A stretch of DNA of 64,000 nucleotides. Origin: Tridacna crocea (taxonomy: Eukaryota > Mollusca > Bivalvia > Cardiida > Cardiidae). The notes below the pieces were generated by a model, which did no database searches, was not told the origin of the DNA, and saw nothing but the letters and a program-made list of their open reading frames with translations. The DNA lies in assembly GCA_943736015.1 (NCBI GenBank), contig OX031061.1, positions 14,703,290-14,767,289 of the forward strand, given 5' to 3'. The stretch's first letter is position 1. Each line of letters starts with the position of its first letter. Made by a program: the position numbers and the translations under genes. Of this stretch, positions 1 to 10,246 are shown in pieces.

Positions 1-987
1 CTGCTACAAACACGGCAGGAGGTGGCAATGATTTAATCAATTATTGACCAATAACTTCCGGTTAAGATATTGCTTTCCATTTTGTCCACACAAATACGCT
101 TCACTAGGTTAAAAGGAATTTATTATTTTATCTATATTAAATTATGTAACTGATAATTAAAGATAAGCAGTATATCCCCTGTCACGATATTTTATTTTAT
201 CTTTTAAATGTTGTGTCTCTGTTTTTTTTTTTCCTACAACAACAACGGTTTTCTCACTTTTCATTGCTCACCTTTTTCTAATCTCTTTCCAGGGCCTACA
301 GAGTAAAAAAAAATTCCCATGGTGCAGTGAAACGAAAGGAAACGCGTTTCCCGTGCTTACATACAAATCAGACTAGCTTAAATTTCTTTCCACCATTACA
401 CCCTTTACCGAATGATCAAAGTATTTTGACGACGCCGAGGAATAAAGCTTTTGAAAACAATGTCGAAAAAGGAGTAACATACACTAGATTTAATTTGTCG
501 ATTGCAAATAATACTTATAATTCCAAGATTTGAATAGGTGGAAAAGAAATCAATTCTTTCTGAAAGACATTTTAAGTAATTTTCCGAATTCAGTAGCAGA
601 CGACTATTTGAATATTGCTGTACTGATGATATTTGCCGCAGAGAGCGTGCAAAATACTGTATCAAAAGGAAAGAAAGGCGTTTTTGTTTTCTTCTATCTC
701 CCATTTTCTCCTTTTCCTGCAATGTTTTCAAAAGGTTTCTTCTTCAGGTTATTTAACGATAGGATTGTAAGACGGTCCAAACATGATCCCGGGAAAACGA
801 TTTTTACTTTTCGTCTGACAGTGTGCCCCTTTGAAAGCATTGTATTTTTTAGCGTTTTGACTCAAGCCTTTTCTCATGCATTCATTCATCAAGCCATAAT
901 TCACATTGATTACATATACTTGTTCACCAAGTTTGATTTTAAAACCTTCTGCTTATATTACTAATAATTTATTGCAAGAGGTACACA
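1..987. other. AT-rich intergenic/intronic DNA with MITE halves
   Basis: No convincing exon is visible. Positions about 401-476 resemble the left half of the TTAA palindrome element (CCCTTTACC start, then AAAACAATGTCGAAAAAGGAG). Positions about 697-775 resemble its right half (CCATTTTCTCCTTTTCCTGC onward). The pair may be one old copy split by about 220 bp of unrelated DNA, or two independent halves. Open frames here, including one of 144 codons at 530-964, run across this element and are not credible genes. Confidence 0.4.
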
Positions 988-1188
988 ATTGATCCTTTCC
1001 CATACAGTCCGACTTTAATCTTATGATACTAGGGAATTATATAACATCCAAGGAAGAACTTATTTGAAAACATTGCGGGAAAAGGAGAAAATGCTGGTTA
1101 CCAGCATTTTCTCCTTTTCCCATAATGTTTTCAAAGGTTTCTTTCACAGAGATGTTTAAAGTCAGGATTGTGTGGTTAGAAGAGTTAA
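988..1188. mobile_element. TTAA palindrome MITE, degenerate copy
   Basis: The core palindrome (AAAACATTGCGGGAAAAGGAG, then GCTGGTTACCAGC, then its complement) is intact at about 1067-1135. The outer parts are diverged, and a TTAA-like end lies near 1183. It belongs to the same family as the better preserved copy at 8695-8908. Confidence 0.7.
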
Positions 1189-2489
1189 AGCTATAGATTT
1201 AAATTGATTTCTTTATTGTTTGAGGGGTCTTGAATAAAGATATTTCAGGGAGAGATGTCTTTATATGGACAATTCATGAAAAAAAACCCCGGAATATAGA
1301 CACTTCCGGTTATATGGATATTTCATGGAAAAAAACGGAATAGAGACACTTCCGGTTAGGAAAAAATCATTATACATAGTCTAGGTTTGAAGTATAAAAT
1401 CACGGGACATGACTATTGTTTAACTCGTTAAAGTCCCAATAGCGGCCAGAAGTAAATATTTAAGATGTTAAAACGCTTTTGAATTTAATCACTCGATTTA
1501 AAAGAATGGAAGTTACTGTGAAGATACAGTCTGCTTTTTACGTTAGGTCTAAGTGTTAGTCACGGACAGAAAACAGATTTTCTAATCAGGTAAAACTTTA
1601 AAAAAAAAGCCTAGAGGGACTTGGCAAAGTTTGACCTATTTTCTGAAATTCGTTTTTTTTCTACCACTGAATAACACTTCACTGACAATACATTAAAAGA
1701 TTGTCATCTTCACCTTAATTTCATACGTTTGGATGGTATGATATGAATTTAGATGTATTTTTAACATCCACATTGTTTTGCGTTTGATAGAAGTATTGGG
1801 GCTTTAACAGAGGATGGAATTTAGAACGAATCCAAATTAAAGGCATTAGCAGACGACAAAGACAGAGATTCTTAGATTGTTTTATATTTAGATATTGACA
1901 AAAAATACACGTAGGTATAATCTCAGGCCTCTGAAAATCCATTGGTCTATCACAGGACAAAGAATTTTTTATAAGTCTATCACGAGATTGCAGAAGAATT
2001 TTTCATTATCGGACACGGTCACCATAAATAGCACATTGTACGGAAGCCCTCTTTATTCTGTATAATATTTACAGCAAAGAGGCAGTTGCCTCTGTGCTAT
2101 TTTAAGCAACGGCGTTGAAAATTTCACTATTCCGTAATACATACATGATGCACCGATGTACCAATATGCTTTCATAAGTGTCCAATGATCGACCAAGGAA
2201 AATTTTATTATTCTGTGATGGATCAATGGAAATTCAAAGGCCTGTGGTATAGTAAAGAAAGTTGCATTTTTTATTTTACATTTTTCGTCAGAGGTACTCG
2301 ACATTTTCTCTTTATCCTACGTTTCTTTTTCATTCTATCATTCCCATCATTTTATCCTCATCTGAATTGTCATCTGCAATCGCTTTCAATTTAGGTAAAC
2401 TAAAATTTTATCGTCGAGGAGGGTAAAAAATCTAGGTTACTTCCTGGGTAAAAAAAAAAAACGCCTCGAAATTCTGTAAACCGTTTTCT
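1189..2489. other. No gene seen; small tandem duplication and MITE fragments
   Basis: A ~49-bp motif ending in GACACTTCCGGTT is tandemly duplicated at about 1262-1310 and 1311-1357. Fragments of the TTAA element's flanks (AAATTAAAGGCATTAGCAGACGACAAA type) occur near 1815-1870 and, in the other orientation, near 2358-2420. I see no splice-bounded coding segment. Confidence 0.4.
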
Positions 2490-2718
2490 TTAACTCATTT
2501 CCATACGACAATGTGTCCAAATTGACCAAATTGAAAGCATTTGCAGACGACGAAATAAAAGTGAATATAAATTTGAAATTCGTTTGTTGAAGGTTAGAAA
2601 ATATTGTGGGAAAAGGAGAAAATGCTGGTTACCAGTATTTTCTCTTTTTCTCACAATATTTTCTACAGGCTTCTTTCCCAGGGTTGTCAAAAGTAGGGAT
2701 TGTGTGGTAATGGGTTAA
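2490..2718. mobile_element. TTAA palindrome MITE, full-length copy
   Basis: The element is bounded by TTAA at 2490-2493 and 2715-2718 and is 229 bp long. Its right terminus reads as CCCATTACCACACAATCCC on the complement. A central palindrome (GTGGGAAAAGGAGAAAATGC, then GGTTACC, then a slightly mutated complement) sits at about 2596-2665. TTAA target duplications together with CCC-starting termini are the hallmark of piggyBac-type elements. No transposase is encoded, so it is non-autonomous. Confidence 0.85.
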
Positions 2719-2824
2719 CCCGCTAAACGTCAGAAATAAATTAAAACTCTAAAGCCGACAGAAAAAAAAGTAAAATTTTACAATAAGTAAATTCATTTCT
2801 GATGAGAAAAATATCTCCTTCACC

Positions 2825-2883
2825 GGACAGTGTAGATCCAAGATCAGACTGCACATTTCGTGCAGTCTGATCTTGACCTACAT
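2825..2883. repeat. Foldback element, family 2 (GGACAGTGTAGATCC...)
   Basis: This copy has imperfect inverted arms around a short loop: GGACAGTGTAGATCCAAGAT, then CAGACTGCAC, loop, GTGCAGTCTGATCTTGA. It belongs to a ~65-bp palindromic family seen at least nine times in the window. The best copies are at 14710-14775 and 27476-27540. Confidence 0.75.
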
Positions 2884-3431
2884 AATCAAAAAAGGTCAGT
2901 GAGTCATCTACAGAGCGGACGAGGGATTAACCGATATATTTTTTCACACACCCGACTGACCTTCTTTTCTATCCACCCCTCGCTCCAATTTTCGGACAGT
3001 AGGTATAGATTTACATTTTTTAAAACTGTATACGAGACGACAAAGTTTTTGACCCTTTAGATATTTGAAAACATTTAGCAGACGATAATTTAGATGGGGG
3101 TTCAGATTACAATATATTTTTTTTCTTTTGAAAGAATTGAAAAACTTTGTAAGAACAGTAGAAAATGTTTTGTGACAACGTGGTATATTTTGTCGCAATG
3201 CTTTTTCAAACGGTTTCTTTCTCAGGCTCTTAAAATTTTATGATTTGTGTTGGTCAAGAATTAAAAAATGTATATATCTTGCTATTGCAGAAGGGGGCTT
3301 CATGAATTTTCGCAATTCATCTTACCAAGTAAGCCATCACATACCTGTGGGTCCATAATAGTCATTTTTCTACACAACGGACTTAATCATAAGGTAGACT
3401 GGTCCTTTGACAAACAGAAAATTGACCAATA

Positions 3432-3498
3432 GCGAAAAGTTTCGGCCCAGGTCAGCCTGCGCGGACTGCGCAGGCTGACCTGGGTCGATACTTTTCGC
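3432..3498. repeat. Foldback element, family 3 (CAGCCTGCGC palindrome)
   Basis: A 67-bp near-perfect palindrome starts GCGAAAAGTTTCGGCCCAGG and ends in the complementary CCTGGGTCGATACTTTTCGC, with a GC-rich centre (CAGCCTGCGCGGACTGCGCAGGCTG). It sits in a larger repeat (about 3290-3560) whose flanks (TAGACTGGTCCT upstream, AAGCCCCCTTTT downstream) recur around 16370-16550, where the palindrome is broken. Confidence 0.75.
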
Positions 3499-3710
3499 AG
3501 ATGCAGGAAGCCCCCTTTTCGTAGAGTATATATCAAACCCCAAAATAGTTGTACTTTTCATGCGTCAATAAACTTGACCGATCGAATTATTTTTATCACG
3601 TTGGTGGACGCATGTTAAATGTACTAAAATTTGCCAAAGTTAATCAGTAATTAGGTCTTCCTCAAATTTCGTAAGAGTTTGAATTTCGGATAGATTTACA
3701 TATTTTTAAA

Positions 3711-3909
3711 AAAAACCCTTTACCAAATATTCAGGGAAAAAAGCCTTTTGAAAACATTGTGGAAAATGCCAACCAGCATTTTCTCCTTTTTTCACTTTTT
3801 TTCTACCCAATCAGAGAAGAAAATTATCATTTGAGCTATGTTTCATTTGTCGTCTGCAAATGCTTTGAATTTGAACGAGTCTAAAATTTGTTGTCTGGTA
3901 ATGAGTTAA
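3711..3909. mobile_element. TTAA palindrome MITE, internally shortened copy
   Basis: The left end AAACCCTTTACC is recognisable but its TTAA is lost. The right end (GGTAATGAGTTAA) keeps TTAA at 3906-3909. The central palindrome has lost most of one arm (ATTGTGGAAAATGCCAACCAGC). Confidence 0.7.
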
Positions 3910-4074
3910 CACATCAATAAATAGGCTATGTCACGTCCTAGCCAAAATGTACTACTAGTAATTTAAAAAAAAAAAAAACATTTTCGTTACGTACCAAATT
4001 TTTCTAGTACAGATAAACTCAAGCGAGTAATAATGGTTCCACAAATTCTTTCCTCTCAATTTCTTACTGTTATT

Positions 4075-5275
4075 TATCACATAACTCCCCTTGTTTTCAA
4101 TGTACGAATTACGTGTAATGTAAGAAAATAGTGCTGCATTTGGTTTAACACTCTGTAACTATACAATTCATTTCTAAGACATTTCTGACTTATGATCTGG
4201 TGGTTGCGAGTTCGATACCCGGTTGAGGCGTACTTTCTCTTCGGCGTATTTTCGCCTCTCACCTCTGCTGAAGCATGTGAGAAAAGTAGTCGGTGGCTTT
4301 GGAAAGAAAGTTGTGTTAGTCCCGGTGTGAGAAAGCCAGGAAACACATGTGCGTCACCGACCGCCATGATATGACCCTAGCTGTTAAAGTGGCGTTAAAC
4401 TCCAATACAACCAACCAATCTAAGACATTTCTGACTTAGGTTCCTGCATAAAATTAGAGGTCAAAATTCGTATTCATAGTTATTAATTTGATCACGTTTA
4501 GATTCATAACAAAATCAATGTAGCCTTAGCAAGTTTCTTTGGAACTCTGTTCCGTTTGTAATGTACATGTCAAAGATGTGACTAGGCTTCATGCAAATTT
4601 CATTACACACTATACATATATGCCTATATTTTAACGCATTATAGACAATAATTCTTGTTGCACAGTTATGTGATAAGAAGAATCTGACATTCATTGACTT
4701 TTGAGGTAAAATTTATTAGACTCATCTACAAAAAAAGTGTTATTTAGCTAGTCAAAGGCTCCCATAATTTTCTTTTGTAAACTCGTTCAATTTTTTTTAT
4801 CATATAAATCCCCTTGTTTTCAACGTAATACAGCCATTACGAATTTTTGTGTCGCGAACACGTTTGAGTTAAGGAAATAGTTCTGTATTTAGTCAACACT
4901 CTGTAAATATACGCTTCATTTCTAAAACATTGCTGACCTAGGTTCCTAGAGGACAATTCTCAATAATGATAAAGTTGTTAATTTCATCATTTTTAGAATT
5001 AAAACGAAATCGATACGTGTAAGTTTCTTTGGAACTATTTTTCTTTCGTAATGTGCCTGTCAAAGAAACACGTAGGCTTCATGTAAATTTCACTGCACAT
5101 TACACTAGTACATGTATGCCTCAGTTTTAACACATTCTGGACAATAATTCGGGTTATACAGTTATGTGATAAAAGATAAAAATTATTAAACTCATCCACA
5201 AATAATTTTATTAAGCTCGCCACAGGCTCACTTAATAACATTTTTCTTAGGTTCGTTTGATACAATTTATCTAAA
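4075..5275. repeat. Diverged direct tandem duplication, about 480 bp per copy
   Basis: Copy 1 (about 4075-4795) and copy 2 (about 4798-5275) share ordered landmarks: CCCCTTGTTTTCAA, AACACTCTGTAA, TAGGTTCCT, AAGTTTCTTTGGAACT, TAGGCTTCATG, ACAGTTATGTGATAA and CTCATC(T/C)ACAAA. Copy 1 is longer only because a SINE (4193-4418 plus a 20-bp target duplication) is inserted in it. No gene is evident in either copy. Confidence 0.8.
4193..4418 (+). mobile_element. tRNA-derived SINE (family 1), 5'-truncated
   Basis: The element starts inside its tRNA-like head, keeping the B box (GAGTTCGATACCC) but lacking the A box. It ends in TCCAATACAACCAACCAA. It is flanked by a perfect 20-bp target duplication, TCTAAGACATTTCTGACTTA, at 4173-4192 and 4419-4438. 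The body is nearly identical to the fuller copy at 15500-15764. The frames of about 60-96 codons across it on both strands are shadows of the SINE. Confidence 0.9.
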
Positions 5276-5463
5276 AAACCAACCCATGTCAGATCCTATA
5301 TATCAGTCTGTGTTTACGGTACTAATATTTGCACGATAAATTTGCGCTGATTGGCATTTAATTATTTCAATACAGAAAAGATTACTGCATTTTCTCAAAA
5401 GCTAAAAATACATTTCCATATTTTAATCAAGAGACAGAGCGGTCAACCTTTTGAATAAAGCAG

Positions 5464-5528
5464 TGGACAGTGTAGATAAGAGATCAGACTACACATTCTG
5501 TGCAGTCTGATCTTGATCTTCACTGCCC
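5464..5528. repeat. Foldback family 2, in tandem copy 1
   Basis: Inverted arms GGACAGTGTAGATAAGAGAT and TCTGATCTTGATCTTCACTG surround a short loop. Together with its flank (TTTTAATCAAGAGACAGAGC from 5421) it is duplicated about 131 bp downstream. Confidence 0.7.
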
Positions 5529-5593
5529 ACAAATGCTTCCACATTTTCATGTTTTAATCAAGAGACGGAGCGGTCATAATATAAATAAAGCAG

Positions 5594-5658
5594 TGGACAG
5601 TGCAGATCAAAGATCAGGCTGCACGTTCTGTGCAGTCTGATCTTGATCTACACTGTCC
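5594..5658. repeat. Foldback family 2, in tandem copy 2
   Basis: GGACAGTGCAGATCAAAGAT pairs with TCTGATCTTGATCTACACTG. The flank TTTTAATCAAGAGACGGAGC at 5552 matches that of the preceding copy, so the foldback and its neighbourhood were duplicated as one ~131-bp unit. Confidence 0.75.
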
Positions 5659-5699
5659 ACAAATACTTCTGGTGTCCTTTATGGAATGGAAAGAGTAAA

Positions 5700-6320
5700 C
5701 GCCACTTTCGCTGAGCTCACCGGCTCAGTCATTACCGCACACAGCTTCAAACCAGAGAGTCGAGGGCTCAAATTTCAAGCTCGTCCAATTTTTTTCCGAG
5801 GGCTGATGATAGTCATTGAAACACAATATCATTCCTCTCTCCCTACTAATCATTGTTTCGAAGATGGCTTAGCAGAGCCCCGGTAGCTTAGTCAGTAGCG
5901 GACAGGACTTGAGAACAAGAGGTCGTTTGTTTGATCCCTGGCTTGGCCAATTTCTTTTTGATGATTAATGATTGTCATTGCAACTGGATCCATTCTTCTC
6001 TCACCGCTGATGATTTCGACGATTGCCTTGTGGGAAAGCAGCCAGTAGCTTGGAAAGGATATTGTACGGGTTAAGGGTAAAAGGAACTCTAGGAAAGCAT
6101 GTATAGGTTCACTGGCCACCGCGATATAACTGATATGGTGTTGAAAGTAGCGTTAACAACCATGCAATCAATCGACGATAGCTGTGTGGGAAAGCAGCCA
6201 GTGGCTGGGAAAAAATATTGTGTGAAGCAATGGTAAAAGAAACTCCAGGATAGAAAGGATAGGTTCGCTGACTGCTGCGATGTAACGGAGTTGATGATGA
6301 ATCATGGACTTTCAAGGGCG
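5700..6320 (+). mobile_element. Cluster of tRNA-headed SINEs (family 3)
   Basis: Two successive tRNA-like heads are visible. One is near 5713-5790. A clearer one is at 5878-5950 (GGTAGCTTAGTCAGTAG as A box, TTTGATCCCTGGC as degenerate B box). The second is followed by the family body (TGATGATTAATGATTGTCATTG, GGGAAAGCAGCCAGTAGCTTGG) and a tail ending AACCATGCAATCAATCGACG near 6175. A second body/tail without a head follows at about 6181-6310. The same family occurs on the minus strand at 22645-22885. The heads do not look like functional tRNA genes. Confidence 0.65.
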
Positions 6321-6333
6321 AATTCGAATAGTG

Positions 6334-6475
6334 TTTCACCCATTATCATTCAATCCCGCCCCTGAGAAAGAACGTTCTCGAAAACATTGCGGGAAAAGGA
6401 GATAATGCTGGTAACCAGCATAGAAAATGCTGGTAACCAGCATTTTCTCCTTTTTCCACCATGTTTCCTATCTAA
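6334..6475. mobile_element. TTAA palindrome MITE fragment with duplicated palindrome centre
   Basis: The left flank and left palindrome arm are present (CGAAAACATTGCGGGAAAAGG). The centre ATGCTGGTAACCAGCAT then occurs twice (6404-6420 and 6427-6443) before the right arm, and the right flank is missing. Confidence 0.7.
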
Positions 6476-6559
6476 TACAAGGCCGGTCCTCTGAAGATTA
6501 ATCAACGTAGCCCTACATCAAGAGAAGATCAGTCTATGATTTCATGTGATCTGATCGTA

Positions 6560-6800
6560 GTTTACTCTTTTCCTTGGTTCACAAGGATTGATGATAGTCG
6601 CAGGCCCATTGTCCCACAATCCATTGCTCTCTCATCGCCAAGCGTTTTCCTTTTTTACGATATGTGGGAGAACTTCAAGTGGCTTGTAAAATATATAAAT
6701 GTGAGCAGATTTTCTACGTGAAAATTCCACAAAAGCATAGATCGGTGTGTAAGGGGCCGAGATATCACTGACTTAATGTCGGAAAGAACGTTGGATACCG
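6560..6800 (+). mobile_element. Degenerate SINE family 3 body
   Basis: GGATTGATGATAGTCGCAGG, GTGGGAGAACTTCAAGTGGC, AAAGCATAGATCGG and GATATCACTGACTTAATG line up in order with the body of family 3. No tRNA-like head is left. It runs directly into the tetranucleotide tract that follows. Confidence 0.5.
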
Positions 6801-6807
6801 ATCGTTC

Positions 6808-6820
6808 GATCGATCGATCA

Positions 6821-6858
<38 letters not shown>

Positions 6859-7125
6859 CCAACTAGCAAATCAATCAATCAATCAATCAGCTAGCAAATC
6901 AATCAATCAGCCAACTAGCAAATCAATCAATCAATCAACCAACTAGCAAATCAATCAATCAGCCAGCTAGCAAATCAATTAACCAACCAAACAACAAATA
7001 GATCAATCAATCAACCGATCAATTCACCAATTAATCAATCAATCAATCTCTTAGTCAATCAATCGATAAATAAATCAATCAATCAATTAGTCAATCAATC
7101 AGTCGATCAATCAATCAATCACACA
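6808..7125. repeat. (AATC)n microsatellite with interruptions
   Basis: More than 300 bp is built from AATC/CAAT repeats, interrupted by a recurring CAACTAGCAAATC variant, which gives a secondary ~30-bp periodicity. It starts at the 3' end of a SINE whose relatives end in CAATCAATC, so it probably grew from that tail. Confidence 0.9.
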
Positions 7126-8276
7126 TTTTAATAAAGCATAATTTTAATATATTCTTTATTAAAATCTTGCATTAGTAACGTTCATTTTTACTGACAAACG
7201 CATTTACACAAATCAGTATTAGTACAGATCTACTTTGGTAACATGACAACAGGAAATTAAGCTTCTTGTAGCCTTTAAAATATATAACAAAATGCTTATA
7301 GTCATTTAATACTTTATTTGTAGTTAATTACAAATCAATACAGACAAAAAATATACATGTATATACAATTAAATACCCGGTAAGTGGGCAAACATATTGC
7401 AAAAAATTAACAAGGTGGATGTAAAAAGTTGAAATTGAAATAATACCGTTTAGAAGTATGGACTTGTTGTAAAAAATAACAATCTGTTATTGCACAGTCG
7501 GTCCAAGTCGCTGGCAGAAATATACTAATTTTAAATCTGCTACGTAGCCTCTTAAGCTATTTTTAGATTTTGCGCCAAAAATAAAAAAAAGTATTGTGGG
7601 AATGTTAAATGGCTGACACGTGAATAATGACGCTTAAATTCCATGACATAACAAAAATGTAATTATTTTTCAAGATATGTCTTCCTCGGACGCTATGTTT
7701 GAAAGTTTCGTATTTCCGGTATGTAAATGAGCGAGTTTCTCGTGTAAAAAAGACTGTGTCTCCCGTCGGTGTCGACCTGGGCCGTAGTAAATCTCTAATT
7801 TTTCTTGCTATCGGGTGGTTTTCGACTACTGGGGTTTTATGAATGAAAATTAAAAGGCTTTGGTGGTATAAAGATGATTTTTCGTATTTTTTATTTTTGT
7901 AAAATTTTCTTCCCAAACTCTGAAGGGCCACCTTTAAATACTGTCAGGAAACTCTTATTGGAAGATATAAACAGATAGCATGCTAACTAAACTTTGAGAA
8001 ACATGATATTTACATTTCTTAAAAAAATATGAATATATGAATTAAAACATTAGGGGTGGGGATGCGGAATGGGGCTGAGTAGTGAGGGGGGGGGGGGGCA
8101 ATCATGTGTATGTGTTTTGATAAACTGAGCGGAAAATAGTCAAATATCAACAAAATGCTTACTAATGGCCCAATGGGTCTTTTGCCCGTAATCTAACCAA
8201 TTGTTCCATATTTCAGCAAATTTAAGTAATTTTTTTGAAATGGATATCAAAATCAAGTTTCAATACTTATCGCTTG
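7126..8276. other. No gene supported
   Basis: This is AT-rich sequence. The 108-codon minus-strand frame at 7605-7931 has no recognisable domain and no good splice context. A run of 13 G lies at 8086-8098. I see no further structure. Confidence 0.35.
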
Positions 8277-8506
8277 CAACCCTTTACCAAACAATCCCTG
8301 GTTTTTACGACCCATAGGAAAGACCTTCTTGAAATATTGTGGGAAAAGGAGAAAATGCCGGTAAACAGCATTTTCTCCTTTTCCCACAATATTTTCTACT
8401 GATCTAAAGTCAAGTCTCAATTTTTGAGTCACGTTTATTTTGTCGTCTGCAAATTCTTTCAATTTGGACAAGTCTAAAATTTTGTCCTCTGGTATAAAGA
8501 GATAAT
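8277..8506. mobile_element. TTAA palindrome MITE, near full-length
   Basis: The left end CCCTTTACCAAACAATCCC is intact, but its TTAA has decayed to GCAA. The palindrome is intact except at the centre (GCCGGTAAACAGC). The right flank (TTTTGTCGTCTGCAAATTC, TTGGACAAGTCTAAAATTTTG) is clear and the right TTAA is lost. Confidence 0.8.
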
Positions 8507-8540
8507 CCTTAGGCTGTTAAGCGCAACTCTATGCGTTTTT

Positions 8541-8598
8541 GCGGATTAAGATCAGACTGCACAGAACATGTAGACGGATCTTGGATCCACACTGTCCG
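8541..8598. repeat. Foldback family 2, partly decayed
   Basis: GCGGATTAAGATCAGACTGC and GGATCTTGGATCCACACTGTCC are the remaining arms. The left arm has lost about 8 bp. Confidence 0.6.
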
Positions 8599-8694
8599 AT
8601 ATGGTGAATTTTTTCCCCAAACAACAAGCAGTTTGTAACCGCAATGTTTCAGCATGTTCTATCGGAAGGAAATCGTCATTCTCAATTAAGCAGT

Positions 8695-8908
8695 TTAACA
8701 ATATTTTTGGCTTGTCCAAATCGAAAGCATTTGCAGACAACAAAATAAAAGTGACTGAAAATTTGAAATTTGTTTTGTTAAGGGTAGAAAACATTGTGGG
8801 AAAAGGAGAAAATGCTGGTTACCAGCATTTTCTCCTTTTCCCACAATGTTTTCTAAAGGCTTCTTTCTCGGAGGCGTCAAAAGTAGGGATTGTGGGATAA
8901 TGGGTTAA
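8695..8908. mobile_element. TTAA palindrome MITE with perfect 69-bp palindrome
   Basis: TTAA lies at 8695-8698 and 8905-8908. The centre, 8786-8854, is a perfect palindrome: 34-bp arms starting AGAAAACATTGTGGGAAAAG around one unpaired T at 8820. The left terminus has lost about 15 bp next to TTAA. The orientation is opposite to the copy at 9361. Open frames of 61-99 codons across it are palindrome artefacts. Confidence 0.9.
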
Positions 8909-9360
8909 AAAGGATTAAAATTTTATAACGATATTTCAAATAAAGAACAAAGGATTAAAAAAAAAACCCATGGCATTTTGTCAAAATTCCTCCATTTTTC
9001 ACTATCCTACCATTTTTTTCGTGCATTGTATCAAAACGACACCTGATAGAAATAGGGTGATTTATCGATGATCCAATTACACGGATAGTTCGAGGTAATT
9101 TTGTTGTCCCTGATGTAATCGAAGTATCGAAGCAGGATCATCGTCTACCGGGAAAGATTCTGATATCAATACTTTCAACAGCTTGTCTGTCTCTCGCTAT
9201 ATTTCTTTGCATGTCCACAAATATTTCATATCCGGGCCCATCTTGACTAGTTTTGTCCACAAAATGTTGTATCTGGTGATTATGGTTTTCGTCAGATTCT
9301 TTCTTTGTCTGAACCTGTGGAAATTTACATATTTTTTAAAAAAAGTTCAAATTCAATACA

Positions 9361-9595
9361 TTAACCCATTACCATACAATCCCTACTTGACGCCCCTGAG
9401 AAAGAAGCCTTTTGAAAACACTGTAGGAAAAGGAGAAAATGCTGGTAACCAGCATTTTCTCCTTTTCCAAGTGTTTTCTACCCTTCCAAGAACAAATTTC
9501 AATTTTTCAGTCACTTCTATTTTGTGGTCTGCAAACGCTTTCGATTTGAACAAGACTAAAATATTGTCGTTTGGTAATGAGTTAAGACGAATGCT
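9361..9595. mobile_element. TTAA palindrome MITE, full-length
   Basis: The element is bounded by TTAACCCATTACCATACAAT at 9361 and GTTTGGTAATGAGTTAA ending 9595. The palindrome's right arm is shortened (TTTTCCAAGTGTTTTC). A 197-codon open frame (9183-9776) runs through the whole element and is not a gene. Confidence 0.9.
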
Positions 9596-9865
9596 CTATA
9601 GCTCGAAATCAATGGTGTTTTTACGCCATTTTCAACATTATTTCAGTCATATGATGGCGACAGATCACAGATTTATGTATTTCCTGGATTCAACAATTAC
9701 AAGACTCCGGGGCCTGTGCTTTACTCTGACAGTCAATCATCTTTCTGTAACTAACGGCAGTTTCACACTGAAGTAAAATGCAAACTGAGAAATACAATAT
9801 CAGGAAAACTCATAACATCTCTAGTTATCTCTTTATCAAACGATGAAATAAAAAAAAAAAAAAAT

Positions 9866-10246
9866 GGACTTGTCCAAATTCAAGACATTTTTCGACGACA
9901 GAGTAAATATGACTCCAGAATGATAATGAAAAAAATGGGCGCTGGTTGTGAGGGCTGAGAACATTGTGGTATCAGAATTTTCTCCTTTTACCACAATCGT
10001 TTCATACGCAATCTTTTTCAGTCAAGGGATACAAGTCTAAAGGATAGAGAGAGATAGATAAAATATTTCTTCGAACACAGTACTCGGTGTCCAACAGTGC
10101 TGGTGTACAACTCTGTACACAACGATACAAATTTTAACTCAATCAAATTTGGGAGCTTTGCAGACGACATATGCAGCCCCAAATTAAGATTTCTCTTTTC
10201 GATAGGACAGATCTAGATAATATTGTTGGAAAAGGAGAAAATGCTA
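9866..10246. mobile_element. Two decayed TTAA MITE fragments
   Basis: About 9866-10040 keeps the flank (GACTTGTCCAAATTCAAGAC) and a shortened palindrome (AGAACATTGTGGTATCAGAA...). About 10148-10246 keeps the flank (GCTTTGCAGACGACA) and one palindrome arm ending GGAAAAGGAGAAAATGC. Confidence 0.55.

Noticed and set aside
530-964. 144-codon open frame
   Set aside because: It overlaps fragments of the same MITE (GCAATGTTTTCAAAAGG) and has no recognisable protein features.
2054-2310. Small gene on either strand
   Set aside because: Frames of 69-83 codons without motif, start context or splice support, in AT-rich DNA.
7605-7931. 108-codon minus-strand frame
   Set aside because: There is no known motif and no credible splice sites or promoter. 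It could be a remnant, but I cannot support it.
9183-9776. 197-codon open frame, the longest in the window
   Set aside because: It runs through an entire TTAA MITE including the palindrome and both ends, has no domain, and its codons have no bias. It is a chance frame.
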